Positions 27,243 through 35,030 of a DNA stretch of 64,000 nt are shown here, piece after piece (position 1 is the stretch's first letter; every line of letters starts with the position of its first letter). A program made the position numbers and the translations under genes. The notes beneath the pieces are model-generated. The model ran no database searches, was not told the DNA's origin, and worked only from the letters and a program-made list of their open reading frames with translations. Origin of the DNA: an uncultured Erythrobacter sp. (GTDB lineage: Bacteria; Pseudomonadota; Alphaproteobacteria; Sphingomonadales; Sphingomonadaceae); NCBI GenBank assembly GCA_947502815.1, contig CANNBH010000001.1, positions 2,514,818 through 2,578,817 on the forward strand, read 5' to 3'.

Positions 27243-27886
27243 TGGAAGCCGCTCTTGCACTGCCACGTGAGCAGTCTGCCCCAAAAGGGCGCGCCACAAA
27301 GAAAGGAGCATTCTGGCGCGCCCTGCCCCGGCTGGTGTTTCTCACCGCGGTCCTTTGCGGCGGGGTTTTGGTCACAAAGGCGCTCTATATCCCGGTCAAA
27401 GCGGAGGTTGCGCAGGTGCTGCTTGCCCGCGCGTTTGACCAAAGCCTTGCAGGCGGTGCCCCGGTAAAGCCGTGGAGCTGGGCCGACACCGCCCCCCTCG
27501 CCCGCATCAGCGCGCCGAGATTGGGTCAAAGCGAGATCGTCCTATCGGGCGGATCGGGTGAGGCAATGGCGTTCGGCCCGACGGCTTTGGTTGACGACCA
27601 AGCGAGCGGCATTACCGTGCTGGCCGCGCACCGCGACACGCATTTTGAATTCGTCCAAGACCTGCTGATTGGGGACGATATTTGGATGGAGAGGATTGAC
27701 GGCAGCACCGCGAATTATCGGACCGCGCGGGTGGATATTGTGCGCTGGGATGAATTTGCGCACCCCTCCTACGCCTCTGATACCGGCAGCGAAGGGCTCA
27801 TCGCTCTGACGACATGCTATCCGTTTGACACGCATGAACCCGGCCCGCTGCGTTATGTAGTTTGGGCGGAATTGGTGGCGGAGTAA
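27239..27886 (+). CDS. Class GN sortase (marine proteobacterial type)
   Basis: A 215-residue sortase with one N-terminal membrane helix ('LVFLTAVLCGGVLVTKALY') and a catalytic domain that contains His131 ('VLAAHRDTHF'), Cys193 ('LTTCYPFD') and Arg205 ('PLRYVVW'), the three residues of all sortases. It cleaves an LPxTG-like motif and transfers the protein to an amine acceptor. The only candidate substrate in view is the upstream VIT-VWA protein. GTG 27239 or ATG 27242 is the start; both overlap the upstream stop (GTGATG), so the two proteins are made together. The acceptor in a Gram-negative envelope is not known. Confidence 0.93.
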   Translation: MMEAALALPREQSAPKGRATKKGAFWRALPRLVFLTAVLCGGVLVTKALYIPVKAEVAQVLLARAFDQSLAGGAPVKPWSWADTAPLARISAPRLGQSEIVLSGGSGEAMAFGPTALVDDQASGITVLAAHRDTHFEFVQDLLIGDDIWMERIDGSTANYRTARVDIVRWDEFAHPSYASDTGSEGLIALTTCYPFDTHEPGPLRYVVWAELVAE

Positions 27887-27929
27887 TTGGCCGATTGCAG
27901 ATGGCCTGCGCTGCGACTATTTCGACCGT

Positions 27930-28613
27930 ATGGCCATCCGCCCTGCCCGTTTCATCGCCCGCGTCCTTGCCCAAGCGATCCTTTGGTTTGTTGGCCTTAG
28001 CCTGCTGTTGGTGATCGCGTTCAAGTGGATCCCAGTGCCTATCACCGCAACCATGGTGATGGACGAAAACAGCATCACCAAAGATTGGGAAAGCCTCGAC
28101 AACATCGATCCCAATCTGGTTGCGGCGGTGATCGCGGCGGAGGATTCAAAGTTCTGCGACCACTGGGGTTTTGACACCGAAGCGATAGAGCGCGCCGCGC
28201 GCGAGAACGCCAAAGGCGGGCGCATTCGCGGCGGTTCCACTATCAGCCAGCAAACCGCCAAGAACGTCTTCCTGTGGCAAGGCGGCGGTTATTTCCGCAA
28301 AGGAATGGAGGCGTGGTTCACGTTCTGGATCGAGGCCGTATGGGGCAAGGAACGGATCATAGAGGTCTATCTCAACGTCGCGGAAACCGGGATTGGCACA
28401 TACGGCGCAGAGGCCGGAGCGCAGCGGTACTTTGATCATTCCGCCGCGCGCTTATCCCCTGATGAGGCAAGCCGAATGGCTGCCGCCCTGCCCCTTCCTA
28501 AGGAGCGCGCTGTGGTCAGTCCCACCGGCTGGCTGGCGCGGCATGGCAACACTATTGAACGCCGGATTTCCATTGTGAAGCGTGACGGGTTGGATTCCTG
28601 CGTCTACGATTAG
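27930..28613 (+). CDS. mtgA: Monofunctional peptidoglycan glycosyltransferase MtgA
   Basis: A 227-residue inner-membrane GT51 enzyme that polymerises lipid II into glycan strands. It has one N-terminal transmembrane helix ('AILWFVGLSLLLVIAFKW') and the family motifs 'VIAAEDSKFCDHWGFD' with catalytic Glu71, and 'IRGGSTISQQTAKNVFLW'. It lacks a transpeptidase domain, as is normal for MtgA. It starts 43 bp after the sortase gene and is followed by the CDF transporter after 2 bp, so the run from sortase substrate to FAS1 may contain one or more operons. Confidence 0.94.
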   Translation: MAIRPARFIARVLAQAILWFVGLSLLLVIAFKWIPVPITATMVMDENSITKDWESLDNIDPNLVAAVIAAEDSKFCDHWGFDTEAIERAARENAKGGRIRGGSTISQQTAKNVFLWQGGGYFRKGMEAWFTFWIEAVWGKERIIEVYLNVAETGIGTYGAEAGAQRYFDHSAARLSPDEASRMAAALPLPKERAVVSPTGWLARHGNTIERRISIVKRDGLDSCVYD

Positions 28614-28615
28614 CG

Positions 28616-29554
28616 ATGATGGGGCATTCACACGCACATTCGCACGAGCACGGACATCACCACGGGCACGGGCATCACCATGTCCCGGCTGATTTCGGGC
28701 GCGCCTTTGCGATTGGGATTGCGCTGAATGCTGGCTTTGTCATTGTCGAGGCGACCTTTGGTTTCCTTTACGGGTCGATGGCTTTGGTCGCCGACGCCGG
28801 TCACAACCTTTCCGACGTATTAGCTTTGATCCTCGCATGGGGTGCCAGCGTCGCGGTCAAACGGGCGCCGTCTGATCGGTTCACGTATGGATACAAAAGC
28901 TCAACGATCCTCGCCGCGCTTGCCAATGCATTGCTGTTGGCGGTGGCGATTGGGGCCATCTTGTTTGAAACGGCGCATCAATTGTTCCAGCCCAGCGAAC
29001 CGCAAGGCATGGTGATTGCGGTTGTTGCCAGCATTGGCATCGCCGTGAACACCGTGACCGCTTGGCTGTTTATGCGAGGGCAAGAAGACCTCAACATCCG
29101 CGGTGCCTATCTTCATATGGCCGCTGATGCGCTTGTTTCCGCTGGGGTGGTAATCGCAGGCTTAGCGATTGTTTTCACCGGGTTTTGGTGGATAGATCCG
29201 CTGGTCAGCTTTGCAATTGTTGCAATTGTCGCTTGGGCCACGTGGGGCTTGGCCAAGGCCAGCTTGCACATGGGCTTGCTTGCAGTCCCTGCAAGTATTG
29301 ACGTCAGCGAAGTGCGGGCGCATTTGACAGATCAAGAAGGGGTGGACGCCGTGCACGATCTGCATATTTGGCCAATGTCGACGACAGAGACTGCGCTTAC
29401 GGCGCATCTGGTCGTGCCTCGTGCGCCAGAAAGCGCGGCTGCTTCGGACAGCTTCCTGCGCGATATCGCCGATAGCTTGGATAAGCGGTTTGGCATTTGC
29501 CACGCGACGATTCAGATTGAACGCGAAAATACCGACTGCAGGACAGAATGCTGA
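28616..29554 (+). CDS. Cation diffusion facilitator (Zn2+/Co2+ efflux) with His-rich N-terminus
   Basis: A 312-residue CDF transporter. The N-terminus is extremely His-rich (twelve His in the first 22 residues, pattern HSHAHSHEHGHHHGHGHHH), a metal-binding tail. Six helices follow, with 'LVADAGHNLSDV' (His/Asp zinc site) and 'HMAADALVSAGV' (Asp/His partner), and a cytoplasmic C-terminal domain with 'VHDLHIWPMSTTE'. This combination is typical of ZitB/CzcD/DmeF. It starts 2 bp after mtgA; its stop shares a base with one possible start of the ECF sigma gene. Confidence 0.92.
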   Translation: MMGHSHAHSHEHGHHHGHGHHHVPADFGRAFAIGIALNAGFVIVEATFGFLYGSMALVADAGHNLSDVLALILAWGASVAVKRAPSDRFTYGYKSSTILAALANALLLAVAIGAILFETAHQLFQPSEPQGMVIAVVASIGIAVNTVTAWLFMRGQEDLNIRGAYLHMAADALVSAGVVIAGLAIVFTGFWWIDPLVSFAIVAIVAWATWGLAKASLHMGLLAVPASIDVSEVRAHLTDQEGVDAVHDLHIWPMSTTETALTAHLVVPRAPESAAASDSFLRDIADSLDKRFGICHATIQIERENTDCRTEC

Positions 29555-30144
29555 TGGCTGATGCATCCACAGATGCCGCGACAATCGCACGCGAAAAACT
29601 GCGAACGGCCATGGTCCGTCTGGCCGACGGTGACAGTGCGGCCTTAGAGGAAATATACGCGGCAACCCGCGTGAAACTGTTTGGCATATGCTTCCGTATC
29701 TTGGGGGATAGAAAGGAAGCTGAGGACGCTTTGCAAGACGTCTATGTCAATCTTTGGCAACGTGCCGACCGTTACGACCCGGCGCGGGCGAGCCCTATTT
29801 CGTGGCTGGCCACTTTTGCGCGCAACCGTGCCGTGGACCGGTTGAGAACGGGCAAAGTGCGCGGCGGTGCGGTGCCGGTTGAAGAGGCGAATCCGCTTCC
29901 CGATCAAGCGCCTTTGGCTGACATGCTGTTGGTTGACGCCGAACAGTCTGCCCAGATCCACACCTGCCTAACCGGGCTGGACGAAAAAACGCAAAACCAC
30001 ATCAAGAGCGCCTTCTTCGATGGCTACACCTACGCCGAATTGGCTGAACAAGCCGATGTTCCTTTGGGCACGATGAAGAGCTGGATTCGGCGCGGCCTGC
30101 AAAAACTGCGGGCCTGCCTCGAAGCGAGTGAGGTCCGGTCGTGA
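29548..30144 (+). CDS. ECF RNA polymerase sigma factor (SigK-like)
   Basis: A 198-residue two-domain sigma factor. Region 2 is 'ALEEIYAATRVKLFGICFRILGDRKEAEDALQDVYVNLWQ' (about 32-71), and region 4 is 'YAELAEQADVPLGTMKSWIRRGLQKLRACL'. Such factors direct RNA polymerase to a small regulon when released from an anti-sigma factor. Its stop overlaps the next gene, an RskA-type anti-sigma factor, by four bases. The start is ATG 29548 (overlapping the CDF gene) or ATG 29554 (sharing one base with its stop, TGATG). Similarity in layout to SigK/RskA of actinobacteria is noted; assignment to that ECF group is inference. Confidence 0.88.
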   Translation: MLMADASTDAATIAREKLRTAMVRLADGDSAALEEIYAATRVKLFGICFRILGDRKEAEDALQDVYVNLWQRADRYDPARASPISWLATFARNRAVDRLRTGKVRGGAVPVEEANPLPDQAPLADMLLVDAEQSAQIHTCLTGLDEKTQNHIKSAFFDGYTYAELAEQADVPLGTMKSWIRRGLQKLRACLEASEVRS

Positions 30145-30917
30145 GCCAGGATCCCACCAACAGCCCGCAGGATGACGGCGCGAATATCAACCGCGACGAT
30201 CCCATGATCGCAGCGGAATATTCGCTCGGCCTGCTCGAAGGCGAAGAACTGATGGCCGCGCGCGGCAAGCTTGCGACCGATCCTGATTTTGCATGGCGCA
30301 AAGAATGGTGGGACGATTGGTTCGTTCCGCTGACTGATGAAGTTGCCGGCATGGAGCCGAGCCGCGAAGTTTGGACGCGCATCGCAGCGCAGGTAAACGG
30401 CGATGCTGCTTCGGGCGGCGCCGACGTCATTGACCTGCAATCGCGTCTGAAACGCTGGCAATGGACCGCTGCGATCACATCGGCTGCGGCGGCGCTTTTG
30501 CTGGCAGTGCTGGTGATTTCGCCGGGAGAAGTTTCGCCAGTTCCAACAGATCCCGATGGCCCCGTTCTTGCCGCTGCCGATCCTTTGGTTGCGCAGGTAC
30601 CCATTGGCGACACCGGTCTGCGCCTCGACGTGACATACATGCCCGACAGCGAACAAATGCTGATCGGAGCGATCGGCCTGACGGCTGATGGGGTGCACGA
30701 TCACGAATTGTGGTTGGTGCCTGCCGATGGCAGCGCGCTGCAATCCTTGGGCGTTGTGACACCGGGCGAAGTGATCGCCACTGAGCTGTCCGAAGACATC
30801 ACCGGCAATATGGGTGACGGCGTCACGCTTGTCCTCACACGCGAGCCGATTGGCGGAAAGCCGGACGGCGAAGACGCAGGACCTGTGGTCGCTGAAGGTG
30901 CGTTCTCGCAGGTCTGA
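30141..30917 (+). CDS. RskA-type membrane anti-sigma factor
   Basis: A 258-residue protein with a cytoplasmic anti-sigma part ('MIAAEYSLGLLEGEE', the usual 'YalG.L...E...f' pattern, residues about 22-60), one transmembrane helix ('WTAAITSAAAALLLAVLVIS'), and a periplasmic RskA domain ('HELWLVPADGSALQSLGVV'). It should hold the upstream ECF factor at the membrane until regulated proteolysis releases it. GTG 30141 overlaps the sigma gene stop (GTGA), typical for such pairs. The first gene downstream encodes a secreted fasciclin protein, a likely target of the pair. Confidence 0.88.
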   Translation: MSQDPTNSPQDDGANINRDDPMIAAEYSLGLLEGEELMAARGKLATDPDFAWRKEWWDDWFVPLTDEVAGMEPSREVWTRIAAQVNGDAASGGADVIDLQSRLKRWQWTAAITSAAAALLLAVLVISPGEVSPVPTDPDGPVLAAADPLVAQVPIGDTGLRLDVTYMPDSEQMLIGAIGLTADGVHDHELWLVPADGSALQSLGVVTPGEVIATELSEDITGNMGDGVTLVLTREPIGGKPDGEDAGPVVAEGAFSQV

Positions 30918-30939
30918 TCAGACCCCAGACTACCTTCCG

Positions 30940-30963
30940 TTGCAATACGGTATAATATTGCAA
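30940..30963. promoter_or_regulatory. Inverted repeat enclosing a TATAAT box
   Basis: TTGCAAT (30940-30946) and ATTGCAA (30957-30963) are perfect 7-bp arms that enclose TATAAT (30951-30956) upstream of the fasciclin gene. It could be an operator over a promoter or an RNA hairpin. No good -35 box is seen at normal spacing. Confidence 0.35.
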
Positions 30964-31006
30964 AATATCGTTTTTCTGCAATTTTTGAAAAAATCGACGC
31001 ACCAAT

Positions 31007-31032
31007 GCATCCGCTTTAAGACGCAAAGCGTA
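31007..31032 (+). promoter_or_regulatory. Candidate ECF-type promoter of the fasciclin gene
   Basis: GCATCC (31007-31012) and CGTA (31029-31032) are separated by 16 bp, about 47 bp before the start codon. The shape is that of an ECF promoter and, from memory, the -35 box resembles that of mycobacterial SigK promoters. It is offered as a candidate only. Confidence 0.3.
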
Positions 31033-31078
31033 GCTTCTGCGCAAGATCGGGAGGGCTTGCCTAACTTAGGAGATCCCA

Positions 31079-31648
31079 ATGCCTACCCCTATCAAGACCG
31101 TTAAGAGCACACTTCTGGCCGCCATTGCAGCCACCGCTGGCCTCGCCGCGGTTGCCACCACACCGGCAGCCGCACACCACCACGGAACCACTGCACAGCA
31201 AGCCCCAAACATCGTTCAAACCGCACAAAGCACTGGCGTTCACGAAACATTGGTTGCCGCTGTGGTCGCCGCTGATCTGGCCGACACTCTGTCGAACCCG
31301 GGCCCATTCACTGTTTTCGCCCCGACCGACACGGCGTTTGCAAAACTGCCTGATGGAACTGTCGCAACATTGCTGCGCCCGGAGAACAAAGGGCAGCTTA
31401 CCAATGTGCTGGTCTATCATGCCGTATCGGGTTCGGTGACGGCGGCTGATCTGGTCGGCTTAATCAAACGTCACGGTGGTGAAGCCACAATAGAAACACT
31501 CGCAGGCGTCGATCTGACCGCACGCCTTTCAGGCGATACGATTGTGATCACCGACGCCGCCGGACGCGCCACTGCCGTGACGACAGCCGACGTCAGCACA
31601 TCAAACGGAATTATTCATGTCACCGATGGCGTCTTTTTGCCGAGCTGA
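31079..31648 (+). CDS. Secreted fasciclin (FAS1) domain protein
   Basis: A 189-residue protein with a signal peptide ('STLLAAIAATAGLAAVATTPAAA') and a single FAS1 domain from about residue 50 to the end. The domain contains the H1 box 'GPFTVFAPTDTAFAKLP', the 'YH' motif ('NVLVYHAVSG') and the H2-like end 'SNGIIHVTDGVFLPS'. FAS1 proteins mediate adhesion. RBS TAGGAGAT lies upstream. It directly follows the ECF sigma/anti-sigma pair, an order that recalls SigK control of the FAS1 proteins MPT70/MPT83 in mycobacteria. A strong terminator ends the unit. Confidence 0.92.
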   Translation: MPTPIKTVKSTLLAAIAATAGLAAVATTPAAAHHHGTTAQQAPNIVQTAQSTGVHETLVAAVVAADLADTLSNPGPFTVFAPTDTAFAKLPDGTVATLLRPENKGQLTNVLVYHAVSGSVTAADLVGLIKRHGGEATIETLAGVDLTARLSGDTIVITDAAGRATAVTTADVSTSNGIIHVTDGVFLPS

Positions 31649-31718
31649 TCCGTAGCTCTGTTTAGATAGCGCGGCCTCGTCCATTCCCCTCCCAGGTTAG
31701 GGGTCATGCTACTTACCG

Positions 31719-31758
31719 ACCCCGTCCGGCGCTCCTCCAAGCACCGGGCGGGGTTTTT
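31719..31758 (+). terminator. Terminator of the fasciclin gene
   Basis: ACCCCGTCCGGCGCT (31719-31733) pairs with AGCACCGGGCGGGGT (31740-31754) with one T-G wobble and one mismatch, followed by TTTT and G. It ends 3 bp before the stop of the convergent DUF2806 gene. Confidence 0.85.
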
Positions 31759-31760
31759 GT

Positions 31761-32735
31761 CTATCGCGGAAAAACAGTCTCTATTGGTTGCCCTGTTTTA
31801 ATGACAACAATTTTAGCGTTTTCCGCCTTCGGATTGCACTCAACAAAGTGCTCCAAGATTTTTCGGAGAATGCGCCGCTCATCCGGCCTTGGAAGAAGCT
31901 TATAAAGCTCTTTGCCCGGATCAGTTAGTAACATTATCGAAATTTGAAGGCGATCCGGACCGTCCGGAATCTTTATGAACGCACCCAACTCATTGGATGG
32001 AAATAGGTAAACATCCCCTATTTGCTTCGGTGTCACTCGTCTGCTTGCGCTCGGTGCATCCTGCGAGATGCCCCAATCGCAAAGAGCCTTCGCTTTCATG
32101 AACTTGGGGCCTTCGTTCCATTCCTTTCCGATTGTAACAATTGCGTCGCCAGAGACTACTTGGTCTGCAAATTCCTCAAAGACACTCGCAATTTCTGGAC
32201 TCAATTCAGAAACCAATCGCAGAGTTCTATAGGAGAATGTTCCTGGTTCTCGGAACTCTCCCGCAAGTATACGGGCCCAGACTGACTGCATTTGCTCGTC
32301 GGACACGTCCTCAGCAAAGCCGGTGAACTTGCGGCGCCAATCGTCGGATATCTCTTCATCCGGTGGCGTTTCGTCAGCAGTAACATCATCTCCAACCTGC
32401 GAACCCGCAAGTCTAAGTATCTCGTTAAGATTTTCCTGACGATCTATTTGATCGTCAAACGACCGTGAAAACGCTAATGCAGCTAGCTCAGGGTTTGCCC
32501 GGACTTTTTCTGAAAGCACTTCAGCACCTGCAGCGGCTATGGCGTCGTTGAGTATCGCCCTGCCGCGTGCGGCATCAGCCTCCTCGGTGAACTGTTTAGC
32601 AAGTTCAGGAACTACCCTTCGACCAGCAAAGCGAGTTAAAGTCTTGAATAACTTGTCACGCCAAGGGTCTGGAAGCATCCCGACTCCGAGTTCTATTCCA
32701 GCAGGCAAAAATTTCTGTTCTTGATTATCATTCAT
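31761..32735 (-). CDS. DUF2806 domain protein
   Basis: A 324-residue protein of a poorly known family. The recognisable core is 'VSDEQMQSVWARILAGEFREPGTFSYRTLRLVSELS' (about 140-175), the usual DUF2806/TIGR03899 signature. No signal peptide or clear membrane helix is visible. Base composition is visibly more AT-rich than that of the neighbours (for example 32100-32260), which suggests a later arrival. It starts 31 bp after the clpX stop on the same strand with no terminator between, so it may be read from the clpX promoter. DUF2806 genes are often found in accessory or phage-defence settings, but no such partner is here; the function is unknown. Confidence 0.78.
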   Translation of the reverse strand: MNDNQEQKFLPAGIELGVGMLPDPWRDKLFKTLTRFAGRRVVPELAKQFTEEADAARGRAILNDAIAAAGAEVLSEKVRANPELAALAFSRSFDDQIDRQENLNEILRLAGSQVGDDVTADETPPDEEISDDWRRKFTGFAEDVSDEQMQSVWARILAGEFREPGTFSYRTLRLVSELSPEIASVFEEFADQVVSGDAIVTIGKEWNEGPKFMKAKALCDWGISQDAPSASRRVTPKQIGDVYLFPSNELGAFIKIPDGPDRLQISIMLLTDPGKELYKLLPRPDERRILRKILEHFVECNPKAENAKIVVIKTGQPIETVFPR

Positions 32736-32765
32736 TGTGTCTAGCGAAGAGACAGAGCAATAAGT

Positions 32766-34028
32766 TTAAGCCGCCTCTTCTTTCGCCTCGCCGCCGTGGA
32801 CTTGGATCGGGTCTTTCTTGCCCGCTACCACGTCTTCATCGATCACAATTTCAGTCACGCCGTCCATATCGGGAAGGTCGAACATCGTATCGAGCAAGAT
32901 CGCTTCAACAATCGAGCGAAGGCCGCGCGCACCGGTTTTGCGCAAAATCGCTTTTTCCGCGATCTCCTTCAGCGCTTCTTCGGTGAAGGTCAGCTCAACA
33001 TCTTCAAGCTCAAACAGCTTGGCATATTGTTTTGCCAGAGCATTTTTCGGCTCTCTCAAGATTGTCACCAGCGCATCGACATCAAGGTCATGCAGGGTCG
33101 CGATCACTGGTAGACGTCCGACGAATTCAGGGATCAGGCCAAATTTCAGCAGATCTTCTGGCTCGCTTTGTTCAAGCAGCTCGCCCACATTGCGCTTGTC
33201 CGGGTCGGCAACATGCGCGCCGAAACCGATGGAGCGTTTTTGCAGACGGTCGGCGATGATCTTGTCGAGGCCCGCAAACGCGCCGCCACAGATAAACAGG
33301 ATGTTCGTCGTATCCACTTGCAGAAATTCCTGCTGAGGATGTTTACGCCCGCCTTGGGGAGGCACAGACGCCGTCGTGCCTTCCATCAACTTCAGCAATG
33401 CCTGTTGCACGCCCTCACCCGACACGTCGCGTGTGATAGAGGGGTTTTCGGCCTTGCGAGTGATCTTATCGATCTCATCGATATAAACGATGCCATGCTG
33501 CGCTTTCTCGACGTTATAGTCGGAGGATTGCAGCAGTTTCAGGATGATGTTTTCGACATCTTCACCAACGTAACCGGCTTCGGTCAGAGTCGTCGCATCG
33601 GCCATCGTGAACGGCACATCGAATGTGCGCGCCAGTGTCTGCGCCAGCAAAGTCTTACCCGTACCGGTCGGACCAACCAGAAGGATGTTGGATTTCGCCA
33701 GTTCGACTTCACCCGATTTACCCGAGTGTTTCAGGCGCTTGTAATGGTTGTGGACCGCGACCGACAGGTTCCGCTTCGCGGAATTCTGGCCGATCACATA
33801 ATCATTGAGCGTTGCAAAAATCTCTGACGGAGTGGGGACTTCGCCCTCTTTCTTGCCAGCGATGCCTGCTTTGGTCTCTTCGCGGATGATGTCATTGCAC
33901 AATTCCACGCATTCATCGCAGATGAAGACCGTAGGGCCCGCAATCAGTTTGCGCACTTCGTGCTGAGACTTGCCGCAGAAGCTGCAGTATAGGGTGCTTT
34001 TGCTGTCAGTTCCGCTCAATTTGGTCAT
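32766..34028 (-). CDS. clpX: ATP-dependent Clp protease ATP-binding subunit ClpX
   Basis: A 420-residue AAA+ unfoldase that feeds substrates to ClpP; in alphaproteobacteria these include CtrA. It has an N-terminal zinc-binding domain (Cys15, Cys18, Cys37, Cys40; 'YCSFCGKS' and 'ICDECVELC'), Walker A '[12 protein letters not shown]', Walker B '[10 protein letters not shown]', and the ClpP-binding IGF-type loop '[10 protein letters not shown]'. ATG 34028 fits the family start. It lies 229 bp after clpP on the same strand. Confidence 0.98.
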   Translation of the reverse strand: MTKLSGTDSKSTLYCSFCGKSQHEVRKLIAGPTVFICDECVELCNDIIREETKAGIAGKKEGEVPTPSEIFATLNDYVIGQNSAKRNLSVAVHNHYKRLKHSGKSGEVELAKSNILLVGPTGTGKTLLAQTLARTFDVPFTMADATTLTEAGYVGEDVENIILKLLQSSDYNVEKAQHGIVYIDEIDKITRKAENPSITRDVSGEGVQQALLKLMEGTTASVPPQGGRKHPQQEFLQVDTTNILFICGGAFAGLDKIIADRLQKRSIGFGAHVADPDKRNVGELLEQSEPEDLLKFGLIPEFVGRLPVIATLHDLDVDALVTILREPKNALAKQYAKLFELEDVELTFTEEALKEIAEKAILRKTGARGLRSIVEAILLDTMFDLPDMDGVTEIVIDEDVVAGKKDPIQVHGGEAKEEAA

Positions 34029-34257
34029 TCCTATTGTCCTCAAATCCGCCAGACGCATACGAAGATGGGCGTCTGGGGATTCGGCAAGTGTATCTTCGCT
34101 GCCAGATGAATCAACATATGGCTGCGCAATTTGGGTCCAGTTAAGTGCTTTTCATGCACCACATAGGCGCATGACACTGAACGATTGGTAACTTCGTCCC
34201 GCGATGAACCGGTTAGTCACCGGAAGTGAAACGAATTTGAGTCATTTAGCCGGGAAT

Positions 34258-34962
34258 TTATTCCGGAGCGCCGCCCGAACCCTTGTCATCGTCCGATTCT
34301 TCGACTTCGGGGCGGGTTTCAAACACTTTGTCGACCAGGCCAAATTCCTTCGCCTCGTCTGCTTCAAGGAACGTATCGCGATCCATCGCGTCTTCGATCA
34401 CTTTCAGCGTCTTGCCGGTGTATTTCACATACAGGTCATTCATGCGCGATTTAATCCGCAGAATTTCGCGCGCCTGAATTTCAATGTCCGACGCCATGCC
34501 GCGTGCGCCGCCGGATGGCTGGTGGATCATGATCCGCGAATTCGGCAAAGCAACCCGCATGCCCGGCTCACCCGCCGCAAGCAGGAAGCTGCCCATAGAG
34601 GCTGCCTGGCCCATGCACACGGTGGAAACGCGTGGTTTGATGTATTGCATCGTGTCGTGGATCGCCATGCCAGCAGTCACAACGCCGCCGGGCGAATTGA
34701 TGTACATCGAAATTGGCTTGGAAGGATTTTCGCTTTCAAGGAACAAGAGCTGAGCCGTGATAAGCGACGCCATGCCGTCTTCGACCTGACCCGTCACAAA
34801 AACAATCCGTTCGCGCAGCAGCCGAGAGAAGATATCAAAGCTGCGTTCGCCGCGGCTGGTTTGTTCAACCACCATCGGCACCAATGCACCGGTCAATGGG
34901 TCGGTCGTAAATTGACCCTGCGTACCGTGAGTTTCGCCATCGTTGCCAAACAGATTGATCAT
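34258..34962 (-). CDS. clpP: ATP-dependent Clp protease proteolytic subunit ClpP
   Basis: A 234-residue serine peptidase that forms the ClpXP/ClpAP chamber. The catalytic Ser122 ('[10 protein letters not shown]') and His147 ('[10 protein letters not shown]') are visible, with the Asp in the 'DAMDRDTFL' region. The C-terminus has an acidic tail of about 25 residues ('[18 protein letters not shown]') beyond the usual end. The start '[16 protein letters not shown]' is about 20-25 residues longer than in E. coli, as in other sphingomonads. A sigma-32-like promoter lies 29 bp upstream; clpX follows downstream. Confidence 0.98.
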   Translation of the reverse strand: MINLFGNDGETHGTQGQFTTDPLTGALVPMVVEQTSRGERSFDIFSRLLRERIVFVTGQVEDGMASLITAQLLFLESENPSKPISMYINSPGGVVTAGMAIHDTMQYIKPRVSTVCMGQAASMGSFLLAAGEPGMRVALPNSRIMIHQPSGGARGMASDIEIQAREILRIKSRMNDLYVKYTGKTLKVIEDAMDRDTFLEADEAKEFGLVDKVFETRPEVEESDDDKGSGGAPE

Positions 34963-34990
34963 GAAAACAGTCCTTTTAATTCCGAATGAG

Positions 34991-35021
34991 ACATGTCGGA
35001 CGCGCCCGCCACAGTTTCAAG
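34991..35021 (-). promoter_or_regulatory. Candidate sigma-32 promoter of clpP
   Basis: On the minus strand CTTGAAA (complement of 35015-35021) is followed after 16 bp by CGACATGT (complement of 34991-34998), close to the heat-shock pattern CTTGAAA-N(11-16)-CCCCATnT. It would start transcription about 20 bases before the clpP ATG. Confidence 0.45.
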
Positions 35022-35030
35022 GGGCCGATG

